This document shows, piece by piece, positions 56,758 through 64,000 of a stretch of DNA of 64,000 nt (positions are counted from its first letter, which is position 1; each line of letters opens with the position of its first letter). The position numbers were made by a program, and so were the translations under genes. A model generated the notes under the pieces. It did not search any database. It was not told the DNA's origin and saw only the letters and a program-made list of their open reading frames with translations. Where the stretch lies: contig NZ_JALGBI010000001.1 in NCBI RefSeq assembly GCF_022809125.1, forward strand, positions 2,728,001-2,792,000, given 5' to 3'. Source of the stretch: Variovorax terrae. Lineage in GTDB: Bacteria; Pseudomonadota; Gammaproteobacteria; Burkholderiales; Burkholderiaceae_C.

Positions 56758-57627
56758 ATGAAGATAGCCGTCCTGGGAATCGGCTTCATGGGTTTTCCCA
56801 TGGCCAGGCGCCTGTGCGAAGCAGGCCACGAGGTGCATGTGTGGAACCGCTCGCGCGAGAAGGCCGAGCGGGTCGCGGCCTGTGGTGCCACGGTGCACGG
56901 CCGGGCCGCCGACGCCGTGCGCGAGGCGGAGGTGGCGATCAGCATGCTGGAGAACGGCGCGGTGGTGCACGACGTGCTGTTCGAGCACGGCGTGGCCGCC
57001 GCGATGCGCGCGGGCGCGCTGCTGATCGACATGGCCTCGATCAAGCCGCGCGAGGCGCGCGACCACGCGGCACGGCTCGGCGCGCTGGGCATCGCCCACC
57101 TCGACGCCCCGGTGTCGGGCGGCACGGTGGGTGCCGAACAGGGCACGCTGGCCATCATGGCCGGCGGCAAGGCGGCCGACTTCGAGCGCGCGCAGCCGGT
57201 GTTCCAGGCACTGGGCCGCGCCACGCATGTGGGCCCGCACGGTGCCGGGCAGCTCGCCAAGCTGGCCAACCAGATGATCGTGGGCATCACCATCGGCGCG
57301 GTGGCCGAGGCCCTGCTGTTCGCGGCCCGGGGCGGCGCGGACATGGCCAAGGTGCGCGAGGCCATCTCCGGCGGCTTTGCCGACAGCCGCATCCTGCAGG
57401 TGCATGGCCAGCGCATGGTGGAGCGCGACTTCGCGCCACGCGCGCGCATGTCGGTACAGCTCAAGGACCTGCGCAATGCGCTGTCCACCATGGAGGAAAG
57501 CGGCTTCGACGCGCCGATCACCGCGCTGTTCGAGCAGCTCTATGCCGACGGCATCGAGCACGGGCTGACCGATCTCGACCACGCGGGCCTGTTCGTGGAA
57601 CTGGCCAGCCGCAACGGCATGCAGTAG
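56758..57627 (+). CDS. 3-hydroxyisobutyrate dehydrogenase-family NAD(P) oxidoreductase
   Basis: 289 residues of the beta-hydroxyacid dehydrogenase family. GIGFMGFPMARRL (7-19) binds the cofactor, DAPVSGGTVGAEQGTLAIMAGG (about 116-137) binds the substrate, and the catalytic K168 lies in GAGQLAKLANQMIVG. Members act on tartronate semialdehyde, hydroxyisobutyrate, and similar acids; which one cannot be said. It follows the GntR operon after a terminator-like element, so its expression may be partly independent. Confidence 0.88.
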   Translation: MKIAVLGIGFMGFPMARRLCEAGHEVHVWNRSREKAERVAACGATVHGRAADAVREAEVAISMLENGAVVHDVLFEHGVAAAMRAGALLIDMASIKPREARDHAARLGALGIAHLDAPVSGGTVGAEQGTLAIMAGGKAADFERAQPVFQALGRATHVGPHGAGQLAKLANQMIVGITIGAVAEALLFAARGGADMAKVREAISGGFADSRILQVHGQRMVERDFAPRARMSVQLKDLRNALSTMEESGFDAPITALFEQLYADGIEHGLTDLDHAGLFVELASRNGMQ

Positions 57628-57663
57628 CCGCGGCGCGGGGACCTCCGCGCCCCCGGGCCGGAA

Positions 57664-57692
57664 CTGACATTCCCCGCGCGGCTTGCTATACT
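57664..57692 (+). promoter_or_regulatory. Promoter of tRNA-Ala
   Basis: CTGACA (57664-57669), 17 bases, TATACT (57687-57692), 12 bases before the tRNA. Confidence 0.75.
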
Positions 57693-57703
57693 TGAGTTCT
57701 CTT

Positions 57704-57779
<76 letters not shown>

Positions 57780-57785
57780 AGACCC

Positions 57786-57823
57786 AAAGGCCAGACACCC
57801 CGGTGTCTGGCCTTTTATTTTTC
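57786..57823 (+). terminator. Terminator after tRNA-Ala
   Basis: Long stem AAAGGCCAGACACC / GGTGTCTGGCCTTT followed by TATTTTT. Confidence 0.92.
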
Positions 57824-57893
57824 CGGCCGCTGGTATTTTCGGCCCGCTTCGAAAAAATCTGCCTCGCAGACCCATCGGCCAGAATGATTACGC

Positions 57894-57899
57894 TATAAT
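57894..57899 (+). promoter_or_regulatory. -10 element of tRNA-Lys
   Basis: Perfect TATAAT 54 bases before the tRNA-Lys; no convincing -35 was found at the usual distance. Confidence 0.5.
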
Positions 57900-57953
57900 C
57901 TGAGGCTTGTCTGAAATTGAACTGAAGCCTTCACGGCAACAGGCATTCAATTC

Positions 57954-58029
57954 GGGTTCTTAGCTCAGTTGGTAGAGCAGCGGACTCTTAATCCGTAGGT
58001 CGAGTGTTCGAGTCACTCAGGACCCACCA
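57954..58029 (+). tRNA. tRNA-Lys (anticodon CTT), prophage integration target
   Basis: 76-nt cloverleaf with encoded CCA. Acceptor GGGTTCT pairs with AGGACCC; anticodon loop CTCTTAA gives CTT (AAG codons). The T loop is TTCGAGT. An excisionase-like gene and an integrase follow immediately, so its 3' part is the probable attachment core. Confidence 0.94.
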
Positions 58030-58053
58030 CTTGTAAGCTCGCAGGAGCATTGG

Positions 58054-58090
58054 AAAGCCCGCTATCGAATTGGTAGCGGGCTTTACTTTT
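58054..58090. terminator. Terminator between tRNA-Lys and the integrase module
   Basis: AAAGCCCGCTA / TAGCGGGCTTT stem with a 9-nt loop, then ACTTTTT on the plus strand. The A-run at the other foot lets it serve the leftward excisionase-integrase transcript as well. Confidence 0.88.
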
Positions 58091-58131
58091 TGCCGAGCTG
58101 TGTTTTTGCCGCGAAGTGGATGGCGTAGGAG

Positions 58132-58362
58132 CTACTTCACGCTCGACCAGTTCGGCCCCTTGCTGGTGACTGCTTGCCGACCCTGCAGCCACTCACGCAC
58201 CAGCACGCGCGACACGATAACGCGCCGGCCGTCGGCCCGGTGCGGCACGCCCTTCACCTGCAACCAGGCGATCTGGGCCGTCGACCGCGCAAACCCAGTG
58301 AGATCCCGAAGCTCCGTGGCGGCTAAAAACTCACTTTGCGGAGGCGATGCTGCTGCGATCAT
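58132..58362 (-). CDS. DUF4224 protein, probable excisionase or integrase accessory factor
   Basis: 76 residues: FLAATELRDLTGFARSTAQIAWLQVKGVPHRADGRRVIVSRVLVREWL matches the DUF4224 pattern, a small DNA-binding protein usually found beside phage integrases. Its start overlaps the integrase stop (ATGA), so the two are made together. It lies between the integrase and the tRNA attachment site. Confidence 0.88.
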   Translation of the reverse strand: MIAAASPPQSEFLAATELRDLTGFARSTAQIAWLQVKGVPHRADGRRVIVSRVLVREWLQGRQAVTSKGPNWSSVK

Positions 58363-59399
58363 CGCACGGCCTTCAGCCTCGTGGCCTTGGTCCGGTAGTG
58401 TGCCTCAGTCAACCTGGTGCTGCTGTGCTGCAACAGCGTCGACGCGGCGCCCATGTCCTCGGCCAGATCCGCCGCGCGCTTGCGCATGTCCCGAAGAAAC
58501 ATCGCCGCGATCTGGTCGGCCAGCTCGGGGTGGGCCTTGGCCGCAGCGGTCCGGGCGGCGTTCCAGCGGTCGCTGAGCATTCGGGAAGACACCTGCCGGC
58601 CGGTGTGCGTCGCCAGCAGCATCACGCTGTACGCCTTCATGGCCAGGCGCCGCTCCACCAGCGCGCAGAGCACGGGCGAACGGGCGACGTCGAACTCTGC
58701 CCATTTCCCCGTCTTCCTCGCCTTGAAACGCAGCAGGCCAGCCACCGGTAACCTGATGGTGCGAACGTCCGTCAGGCGCATCCCGGTGGCCGTCGCGATG
58801 TCCATGCAGTCACGGAGTACTTGATCGGCCTGGGCATAGAGCACTTCGAACAGTTCGTCGGTGACGTGCGACTCTCGCGCTGCCTCCTCGTTTTTCCAGT
58901 TCTTGACGCCGGCCGCCGGCCACGGAAGCGCGGTCATACCCCACAGCCGCGCCCTGCCCCAAACGATCGACAGCACCGACATCTCGCGGTTGCCTTGGGT
59001 CATGGCGCTGCGCTTGTCGAGGTAGGCCCTCATCATCGGCAAAGTAATCTCGTGCCAAGCCATCGAGCCGCACCAGGCCTCGATCTTGGCCAGCTGCTTT
59101 GTGTATGCCTTGCGCGTCTCTGCATTCTCGTATTCGGGCAGCTCGCGCTCGCGCCACCGGTCAATGGCCTCTTGCACCGTGCCGACGGTAAGGGGCTGTT
59201 TGTTGTGCAGCTTGTCCCACTTCGCCAGCGCTGCGGCCCGGTCACGGCCGAGCGAAACGTCGGGTTTGCCCGTGCCGCGCATGTCGTAAAAATAGTAGAT
59301 GTAGTCCTGTCCCTTAGCCCCTCGAGAGCGCTTCGTGCGGAAACGGATGTGCCTCTCGCACGGGGGCGTCCCCCGATGCGGCGCGTGGCCTACGGTCAT
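58359..59399 (-). CDS. Tyrosine-type phage integrase
   Basis: 346-residue site-specific recombinase. The N-terminal arm-binding part has RFRTKRSRGAKGQDYIYYFYD. The core-binding SAM-like domain spans about 70-165. Catalytic residues: R208 (ATATGMRLTDVRTI), R306 in the box LRDMRKRA (where the usual leading His is Arg), H325 in LQHSST and nucleophile Y335 in AHYRTKA. It should catalyse insertion and excision at the tRNA-Lys gene nearby. Confidence 0.93.
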   Translation of the reverse strand: MTVGHAPHRGTPPCERHIRFRTKRSRGAKGQDYIYYFYDMRGTGKPDVSLGRDRAAALAKWDKLHNKQPLTVGTVQEAIDRWRERELPEYENAETRKAYTKQLAKIEAWCGSMAWHEITLPMMRAYLDKRSAMTQGNREMSVLSIVWGRARLWGMTALPWPAAGVKNWKNEEAARESHVTDELFEVLYAQADQVLRDCMDIATATGMRLTDVRTIRLPVAGLLRFKARKTGKWAEFDVARSPVLCALVERRLAMKAYSVMLLATHTGRQVSSRMLSDRWNAARTAAAKAHPELADQIAAMFLRDMRKRAADLAEDMGAASTLLQHSSTRLTEAHYRTKATRLKAVR

Positions 59400-59468
59400 T
59401 TTGGATACCTCATTGGAAATGCCCCCGGCACTCGGGGCGGTACGGTGTGCCTTTAAAAAGTGGCCGCG

Positions 59469-59858
59469 CTAGCCCCTAGCGACCGTATGGGCTGCGAAAC
59501 GGAGGCGCTCGGCCTCGCCTTCGGAAGTGTGCTGTTCGTAGGCTTCATCCATGTGCTGGTCGGCGTCTTCAACGAGATAGCTCAAGCTGCAGCTGAGCAT
59601 GAGCATCAGCGATTCCCTATCGCTGGGTGACAAGAGCGGCGTGCTATCGAGATCGCCGCCGTTCTCGGCCATGTCGTTGTGGTGAAGGATGGTCGCGACC
59701 GTCGCCGCGCCGGCTGCGATGCTACGGGCTCGCTCCGCGAAAGCCATCGCCATACGGCCGGGCAGTCTGACGTTGTCCACCGCACCACGGTGAAATTCGA
59801 AAGGCGTGATTGTGGGCGCGCGAGCCCGCGAGGTTTGATTTACAGTTGCGTCAGCCAT
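59469..59858 (-). CDS. Hypothetical protein of the integrated element
   Basis: 129 residues, not recognised. A charged N-terminus (MADATVNQTSRARAPTITPFEFH) is followed by a mostly helical body with LMLMLSCSLSYLVEDADQHMDEAYEQHTSEGEAERLRFAAHTVARG. A helical regulatory or structural protein is possible. It runs in the same direction as the integrase, 69 bases upstream of it. Confidence 0.6.
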   Translation of the reverse strand: MADATVNQTSRARAPTITPFEFHRGAVDNVRLPGRMAMAFAERARSIAAGAATVATILHHNDMAENGGDLDSTPLLSPSDRESLMLMLSCSLSYLVEDADQHMDEAYEQHTSEGEAERLRFAAHTVARG

Positions 59859-59963
59859 GGTTGATCCTTTCAGCGATCGGTTATGGTCAGACGGTCAGGG
59901 TGGTTCCAAGCACCTTGGCCGTCGTCTTTTGTGCCCCGCATAGACCGCCGCGGGGCAAAGCGG

Positions 59964-60149
59964 TTATTCCGATACCTTTGCCTTGTCGATTTTCTTGCGC
60001 ACCCACGGTGCGCCGCCAAGGCGTTGAAGCTTTTCGCGTTGAGCGGCGCTCAGCTTTATCGTCACAGCTTTCAGCACCAGGTCTTCGGGCAACGCTTTGC
60101 GCCCTTGACCTCTGCCCGCGCCGCCGCGCCCAGCAAGTTCATTTTTCAT
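59964..60149 (-). CDS. Small basic GRGQGRK protein, possibly DNA-binding
   Basis: 61 residues: MKNELAGRGGAGRGQGRKALP, then LKAVTIKLSAAQREKLQRLGGAPWVRKKIDKAKV. The GRGQGRK lead with a VTIKLSAAQREKLQRLGG segment is typical of small phage and plasmid proteins related to ribbon-helix-helix repressors. A perfect palindrome lies right at its start, fitting autoregulation. A longer version from 60185 would begin inside that palindrome. Confidence 0.65.
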   Translation of the reverse strand: MKNELAGRGGAGRGQGRKALPEDLVLKAVTIKLSAAQREKLQRLGGAPWVRKKIDKAKVSE

Positions 60150-60176
60150 ATTGATTATGGTACTCCCATAATCAAT
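60150..60176. promoter_or_regulatory. Perfect operator-like palindrome between divergent genes
   Basis: ATTGATTATGG - TACTC - CCATAATCAAT: 11-bp perfect arms, one base upstream of the small basic protein's ATG. Confidence 0.7.
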
Positions 60177-60267
60177 TTTGCGCAAATCCTTGTGCGAGAA
60201 ATCACAACGCTCCGATTGGCGGTCGGACTAGAATTTATTTACGACCTCGACCCACAGGATGCACATC

Positions 60268-60741
60268 ATGGACAAGCCCCTAACCCGCTGGTATTGCGAC
60301 GTCTGCCACAAACCCATTGAGCCAAATCAACGGGGCTACGTGATTTGGCAGTCCACTCCGGGGGGTGTGGATGGCTTCCACAAGGCCCACGATTTCAAAA
60401 TAATTCACCAGAAGATTTGCGATAACAAAAACTTCAGTTCATCCGCTGCACTTACCGACTTCCTTGGCGTGGACGGCTTGACTTATCTGCTGACCAAACT
60501 CAGCCGTGGCCCCGTGCAGGAACCGGATCCTGGAACACCTGAAGGCAGGGTGCTCGACATGAATGAGTTTGTCGACTTTGTTCGACGTGTTCAGATCCCG
60601 TACTACGAAGAAGCGCGGCGCCGCTTTGGTGATCACGATTTCCAAAACGACTTCAGCGACTCGAACGAGGTATTCCCCTATCGCCAGGAGCAGTTGAAGG
60701 CCATCATCACCCGGTACCCAGACCCGTCAGGTCAAAACTGA
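60268..60741 (+). CDS. Hypothetical protein with N-terminal zinc-ribbon-like motif
   Basis: 157 residues. WYCDVCHKPIEPNQRGYVIWQ has a CxxC pair and, 30 residues on, FKIIHQKICD gives a His and Cys that could complete a zinc site. The rest is acidic and helical, including EFVDFVRRVQIPYYEEARRRFG. The ATG 8 bases after AGGA is chosen over one directly abutting it. Likely a phage cargo gene; function unknown. It precedes the Rap1a-type gene by 21 bases. Confidence 0.65.
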   Translation: MDKPLTRWYCDVCHKPIEPNQRGYVIWQSTPGGVDGFHKAHDFKIIHQKICDNKNFSSSAALTDFLGVDGLTYLLTKLSRGPVQEPDPGTPEGRVLDMNEFVDFVRRVQIPYYEEARRRFGDHDFQNDFSDSNEVFPYRQEQLKAIITRYPDPSGQN

Positions 60742-60762
60742 TCTATCCACTTGGAGCGTCTA

Positions 60763-61215
60763 ATGGACCCCCTTCGCCTTTTTGTCGTTCTGGCCGGTTC
60801 GGTCTCAATTTGCCTGGGCGCGTTCGCGGCACCCATCGGGGAGGAGATGCCAGACGCCGGCCGCGTGTATCTTGACTGCACTCTCTCGCGGGCTGGCGCG
60901 GCCGATCGCGGCGAGTTGTGTGCGTTTGCCACCTGGGGGTTCATGGCGGGGTACGCACAAGGGGCGGACAGCGGCGCGGCAGCTGTTCTTATCCATGACC
61001 GCGAGGCTATGCTTACCACGCGCGGCGTGGCAGATCTAGGTAAACGACTCGACGCCATCCGCCCACGGGCCCGGTGCATACCGAGCGACGCGAAAGTAGC
61101 CGATGTGGTGGAGGCCTTCGTGACGTACATGAGCCGCCACCCTAGACAGGGCACCGCACCGTTTGGCGTCGCAGCGCGCGAGGCCGTGGCAGCAAAGTAC
61201 GGCTGCTCTTTGTGA
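60763..61215 (+). CDS. Rap1a/Tai-family immunity-type protein
   Basis: 150 residues with signal peptide MDPLRLFVVLAGSVSICLGAFA. The body has the family spacing: LCAFATWGFMAGYAQG, then RCIPSDAKVADVVEAFVTYMSRHP and the terminal AAKYGCSL, with four Cys. Family members are periplasmic and bind peptidoglycan-amidase effectors (Ssp1/Tae4) of type VI secretion, protecting the cell. The match is by pattern only. It is an unexpected cargo in the prophage end. Confidence 0.72.
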   Translation: MDPLRLFVVLAGSVSICLGAFAAPIGEEMPDAGRVYLDCTLSRAGAADRGELCAFATWGFMAGYAQGADSGAAAVLIHDREAMLTTRGVADLGKRLDAIRPRARCIPSDAKVADVVEAFVTYMSRHPRQGTAPFGVAAREAVAAKYGCSL

Positions 61216-61266
61216 GCTTTCTCCCCAGCCCATCATCATCGAGCAGTACGGGCTGTGTAAAACAAA

Positions 61267-61842
61267 TTAGATCAGCCCGACCGCATCGGCCAGGTGTGCT
61301 GCCGTCAACGGCATGCCGCGATCAGCCAGCAACTGCAGCAGCTGCTCGGCGGTGATTTCCGGCCGCTCCCAGCGTTCACGCATGTTTTTGATGGCCGTCA
61401 ACGCCGTGACCTTGCGCAGGTCGAGCTGGTTGACGATGAATTCATCAGGTGTCTGGATCTCGATGTTGTAAGGCGCAAGCGCTTCGGATGGAAAGTGCTT
61501 CACGTTCGACGTGACTATCGCATCGGCGTGGCCCACGATGGCCGCGGCCAGGACGTGCCGGTCGTCAACATCCGGCAGCTTGAGGGTATCGATCAACGGC
61601 TCGTAGCCCGTCACCAAACAATCAGGGATTGCGTTACGGGCCAGCGTCAGGCGCCTGTCGACGGCCGCGTCGGTGCCGGGGTAGTTCTTCACGAGGTTTC
61701 GCCGCACCTCTTCTTCGATGTGTGGCGACCACCGGGCATAGTAAAGATCAACATGAGCCAAGCTGAGCAGCACGTCACACATCAGTGCTGGGTATAGGAC
61801 GTTGGCGTCCAAAAGTCCTGTGTAACGCGCTGCTCCAGACAT
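61267..61842 (-). CDS. PIN-domain ribonuclease toxin
   Basis: 191 residues of VapC-like fold. Acidic residues are in GLLDANVLYPALM, HIEEEVRRNL, LPDVDDRHVLAAAI and ADAIVTSNVKHFP, the PIN order. It probably cleaves RNA when free of its antitoxin. The gene starts directly after the antitoxin stop with no gap, the usual antitoxin-toxin order. It is longer than minimal VapC (about 130), with a C-terminal helical extension. Confidence 0.87.
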   Translation of the reverse strand: MSGAARYTGLLDANVLYPALMCDVLLSLAHVDLYYARWSPHIEEEVRRNLVKNYPGTDAAVDRRLTLARNAIPDCLVTGYEPLIDTLKLPDVDDRHVLAAAIVGHADAIVTSNVKHFPSEALAPYNIEIQTPDEFIVNQLDLRKVTALTAIKNMRERWERPEITAEQLLQLLADRGMPLTAAHLADAVGLI

Positions 61843-62307
61843 TCAAAGCTCCTGACCGATTTCGCGGTTGACTTGACTGAGCTCTTTCAATGCTGCTGCC
61901 GAATCCTTCTTCTGCTGCGCCTGGTACTGGACCAAGTCAACAAAGAGGATTCGTCGATGACGATTCACCATGCGGCATTTGATGCGGCCCGCGTCGATTT
62001 CCTTAATAACAAAAGGGCGCGACACGTTCAGCATCGCGGCGGCCTCCTGCGTCGTGAGCTCAGTGTGCTGAGGCATCAGCAACATGGGCTCGCGCCGGGC
62101 CATCTGCCTTAACACGTCCGCGAAAAAACGCAGGGCGCGCGGGGGCAGCAGTAGTTCAGGGCAATCACCTTGCCCGTCGTCAAAAAGCATGGTCATCCGA
62201 ATCGTTTTTGCCTTCGAGTGATCCAGTGCTTTCACGAGGCACGCGGTGGCTACGGCAGCCATCTCGGCCTCGGCTTCATTTGCCGGCTCCAGTACTTGGT
62301 TGGTCAT
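61843..62307 (-). CDS. HTH (excisionase-type) antitoxin partner of the PIN toxin
   Basis: 154 residues. ELTTQEAAAMLNVSRPFVIKEIDAGRIKCRMVNRHRRILFVDLVQYQ (about 82-128) is a MerR/excisionase-like winged helix. The N-terminal half has a beta-hairpin-like DDGQGDCPELLLPPRALRFFADVLRQMA. The C-terminal tail is charged and may cover the toxin. A palindrome GTTTAGGC-GG-GCCTAAAC at 62350-62367 upstream is its probable operator. Confidence 0.82.
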   Translation of the reverse strand: MTNQVLEPANEAEAEMAAVATACLVKALDHSKAKTIRMTMLFDDGQGDCPELLLPPRALRFFADVLRQMARREPMLLMPQHTELTTQEAAAMLNVSRPFVIKEIDAGRIKCRMVNRHRRILFVDLVQYQAQQKKDSAAALKELSQVNREIGQEL

Positions 62308-62481
62308 GTTTCTCCTTGATCGTTTCGCAGTTGCCAGTGGTGGCCTCTTGTTTAGGCGGGCCTAAACGAATTATGCGCAACAAACGCAGTAAACGCAACA
62401 ACGAACAACGAAACACAAACACGCACAACAAACAACCGCAACGCGATGCGCACTTATGTTAGTGACCACTCATCTACGCCG
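62308..62481. other. Toxin-antitoxin promoter region with T-poor leader tract
   Basis: 174 bases. The perfect palindrome GTTTAGGC-GG-GCCTAAAC (62350-62367) is the likely operator. From about 62375 to 62454 the plus strand is almost free of T and built of AACA/AACG-like units, so a minus-strand RNA from it would be rich in G and U. No gene is supported here. Confidence 0.5.
62350..62367. promoter_or_regulatory. Palindromic operator of the PIN/HTH pair
   Basis: GTTTAGGC / GCCTAAAC with a GG centre, 43 bases upstream of the antitoxin start; exact 8-bp arms. Confidence 0.65.
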
Positions 62482-64000
62482 TCACCGCGCTACTTGATAC
62501 CCGAACGCAAGCGCGGCTGGGTTCGTTGTTTTGCCGTCCCGCAGGGCTTCGATGCCCGTCACGGTGCGGTTGATCTGCACCGCCGGGATACCGGCAAGGT
62601 CGCCCATCAGGTTCACGAACGCCTTGCGGAATGCGTCGTCCAGCTCGCCCTGGTGGGCCAGCTTGAACGTATCCGGGATCATGCGCAGGCCGGCGGGCCC
62701 GGTGTAGCCAACCCCCTTGTCTTCGCCCACCAGCGCTTTTGCAGCCGTAGTGAACTCGCGGCCAAAGGCCACCATGCCCAGCAGATTGGACATGGCCTCC
62801 ACGCCCATTTTCTTGAGCGCCTTCTCCCAGTCGTCCCAGTCGCCGGAATCGCCGGGCGTCAACGCGTCCTTGAGTGCGGCGGCCAGGATCGGCGTGATGA
62901 CGCCCACCAGCGCGAAGTGCATGAAGGTGCTGGCTTTGGACTCGCTCGTGGCGGCCTTGCCGTACAGCACGTTGGCCTGGGTGTTCATGAAGTCGTAGAA
63001 GACGGTGAACAGCTTGACTAACGGCCCGCCGCGCGTGATGCCCGCCTGGTCCACCTCCTCGCCGCCGCCCTGCGAGTCCTTCACTGACTGGTCGGCCAAG
63101 GCGATAGCCGTGGCCTCGTCGTGGCCGGCGGCTGTGGCCTTCTCGTAGGCGCCAATCCAGGTCGGGATGTCCACCCCCATCTGCAGGTGCATGGTCAGGA
63201 AGTAGCCGTACCGGCCCATCAGCTCGCGGCCGGTGGTCTGCCCGGCGACGCGGTTGCGCAGTTCGTTCAGGTCGCGGAACATCGTGCGCGTCCGGTTGGC
63301 CATGAAGTCGGATTTCTCCTTGACCATCCGCGTCGCTTCCACTGGGCCGGCCGCGTACTGGCCGATGCCCTTTGCCACCCAGCCCGTGCCTACGCGCGTG
63401 AATGACTGGGTGATGCCCAGGGGCTGCATCATCGCGCTCATGACGTTGTAGGTCAGCGCGCCAGCACTGACGAACTTGCGCATCCAACCCGCGGCGTTCT
63501 CGATGCCGTGGTCAAGCCGCTTGCTGCCCGCCACGATGTCATCGCGCCACTTCGTCAGCTCGCGCTTGACGTTGGGCCCGTAGTGCTCGCGGATAGCGGT
63601 GTCAATAGTATTGCTCTTCATCAGCCGGTTCATGTCGATGACCCACTCGTGCCAGGCCAAGTCGTGAATGACGTCGTTCACACCGGAATACAGACCGCGC
63701 AGATTCAGCAGCAGCGCCCGGCCGGTGACCTCCTCGACGCGCGCCTTGGTGAAACTGCGCTGCGTGGTGGCCACGCTGTAGGCCGCCTTCATCGCGTTCT
63801 TGGCCGCTTCGGCGTCACTGTGCTGCTGGGCCTTCATGTTGGTCTTGGGGTCGTACACCACCGGGAAGTAGCCCCCGCGCAGCGCGACCACCTGGCCGTC
63901 GGCCGTCCGCACGCTGAAGGGGCGCGGCGCGATCCATTCGGGCTCAACGCCGTTGACGCGCAGCTCCTTGGCCGCGATCTCGGGCCGGTAGCTCTCGAAG
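62482..64000 (-). CDS. C-terminal part of a very large phage protein (polyvalent/internal-virion type), 5' end beyond window
   Basis: 506 residues visible, open to the window edge. GGYFPVVYDPKTN and RSFTKARVEEVTG are followed by an amphipathic helical region, then RYGYFLTMHLQMGVDIPTWIGAYEKA, a segment resembling phage internal or ejection proteins. GGPLVKLFTVFYDFMNTQANVLYG and MHFALVGVITPILAAALKDALTPG are membrane-like. I place it with large polyvalent or internal-virion proteins of podovirus-like prophages; enzyme domains, if any, would lie upstream. Its stop faces the toxin-antitoxin leader. Confidence 0.7.
   Translation of the reverse strand, partial: FESYRPEIAAKELRVNGVEPEWIAPRPFSVRTADGQVVALRGGYFPVVYDPKTNMKAQQHSDAEAAKNAMKAAYSVATTQRSFTKARVEEVTGRALLLNLRGLYSGVNDVIHDLAWHEWVIDMNRLMKSNTIDTAIREHYGPNVKRELTKWRDDIVAGSKRLDHGIENAAGWMRKFVSAGALTYNVMSAMMQPLGITQSFTRVGTGWVAKGIGQYAAGPVEATRMVKEKSDFMANRTRTMFRDLNELRNRVAGQTTGRELMGRYGYFLTMHLQMGVDIPTWIGAYEKATAAGHDEATAIALADQSVKDSQGGGEEVDQAGITRGGPLVKLFTVFYDFMNTQANVLYGKAATSESKASTFMHFALVGVITPILAAALKDALTPGDSGDWDDWEKALKKMGVEAMSNLLGMVAFGREFTTAAKALVGEDKGVGYTGPAGLRMIPDTFKLAHQGELDDAFRKAFVNLMGDLAGIPAVQINRTVTGIEALRDGKTTNPAALAFGYQVAR

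Noticed and set aside
59932..59957. Hairpin TGCCCCGC/GCGGGGCA as a terminator of the small basic gene
   Set aside because: The stem is exact, but neither strand has a U tract after it, so the function is not supported.
62375..62454. CRISPR-like or VNTR array
   Set aside because: Units are 4-6 bases and irregular, with no repeat-spacer structure.

Overview
The window is typical chromosome of a high-GC betaproteobacterium, most probably a member of the Comamonadaceae. The signs are: several stand-alone Bug/TctC-type solute receptors; the linkages polA / DUF2782 / homoserine kinase and xseB-ispA-dxs; a BPSS1780-family membrane protein; and four copies of a small dispersed repeat resembling one I associate with that family. 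Gene starts were chosen from Shine-Dalgarno sites, start/stop overlaps and family length. All function calls are by reading, with no database search.

Layout. 1-4.9 kb: end of a TRAP binding-protein gene, then an isoprenoid operon xseB-ispA-dxs followed by an internally deleted folE2 remnant. 4.9-9.2 kb: Rieske oxygenase, orphan leuD, EamA exporter, sulfurtransferase and phosphoribosyltransferase. 9.2-19.2 kb: a nucleoside-salvage block with adenosine deaminase, a Bug receptor, an M20 amidohydrolase, ribokinase, nucleoside hydrolase, a four-gene PotABCD-like ABC importer and a LysR regulator. Two matching LysR-type boxes tie its ends together. 19.3-24.9 kb: FAD monooxygenase, two small exported proteins, a ZIP transporter, dienelactone hydrolase and patatin. 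24.9-26.5 kb: acetoacetate decarboxylase and 3-hydroxybutyrate dehydrogenase. 26.6-31.3 kb: M20 peptidase and TetR facing a cupin-Bug-SDR operon across a clear operator. 31.4-37.6 kb: an aconitase-PrpF-GntR-Bug-PBP operon, with three TGTCGACA palindromes near its start.

37.8-44.4 kb is mostly housekeeping: 4-OT tautomerase, polA, DUF2782, thrB, BPSS1780 protein, FecR-domain protein, TPR protein. 44.6-47.7 kb looks imported: a methyltransferase, a binding-protein/permease fusion and a second permease, with no ATPase and an apparently lower GC content. 47.8-52.5 kb: UvrD helicase, an exported protein, guaC and an HTH regulator. 52.8-57.6 kb: an alpha/beta hydrolase, then GntR, a PhyH/EctD-like dioxygenase, a SAF-domain oxidoreductase and a HIBADH-family dehydrogenase.

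57.7-58.0 kb holds tRNA-Ala(CGC) and tRNA-Lys(CTT). From the tRNA-Lys to the window end is one end of a prophage or related integrative element: DUF4224 excisionase-like protein, tyrosine integrase, small unknown genes, a Rap1a/Tai-type immunity protein, a PIN/HTH toxin-antitoxin pair, and the C-terminal part of a very large phage protein that runs off the window.
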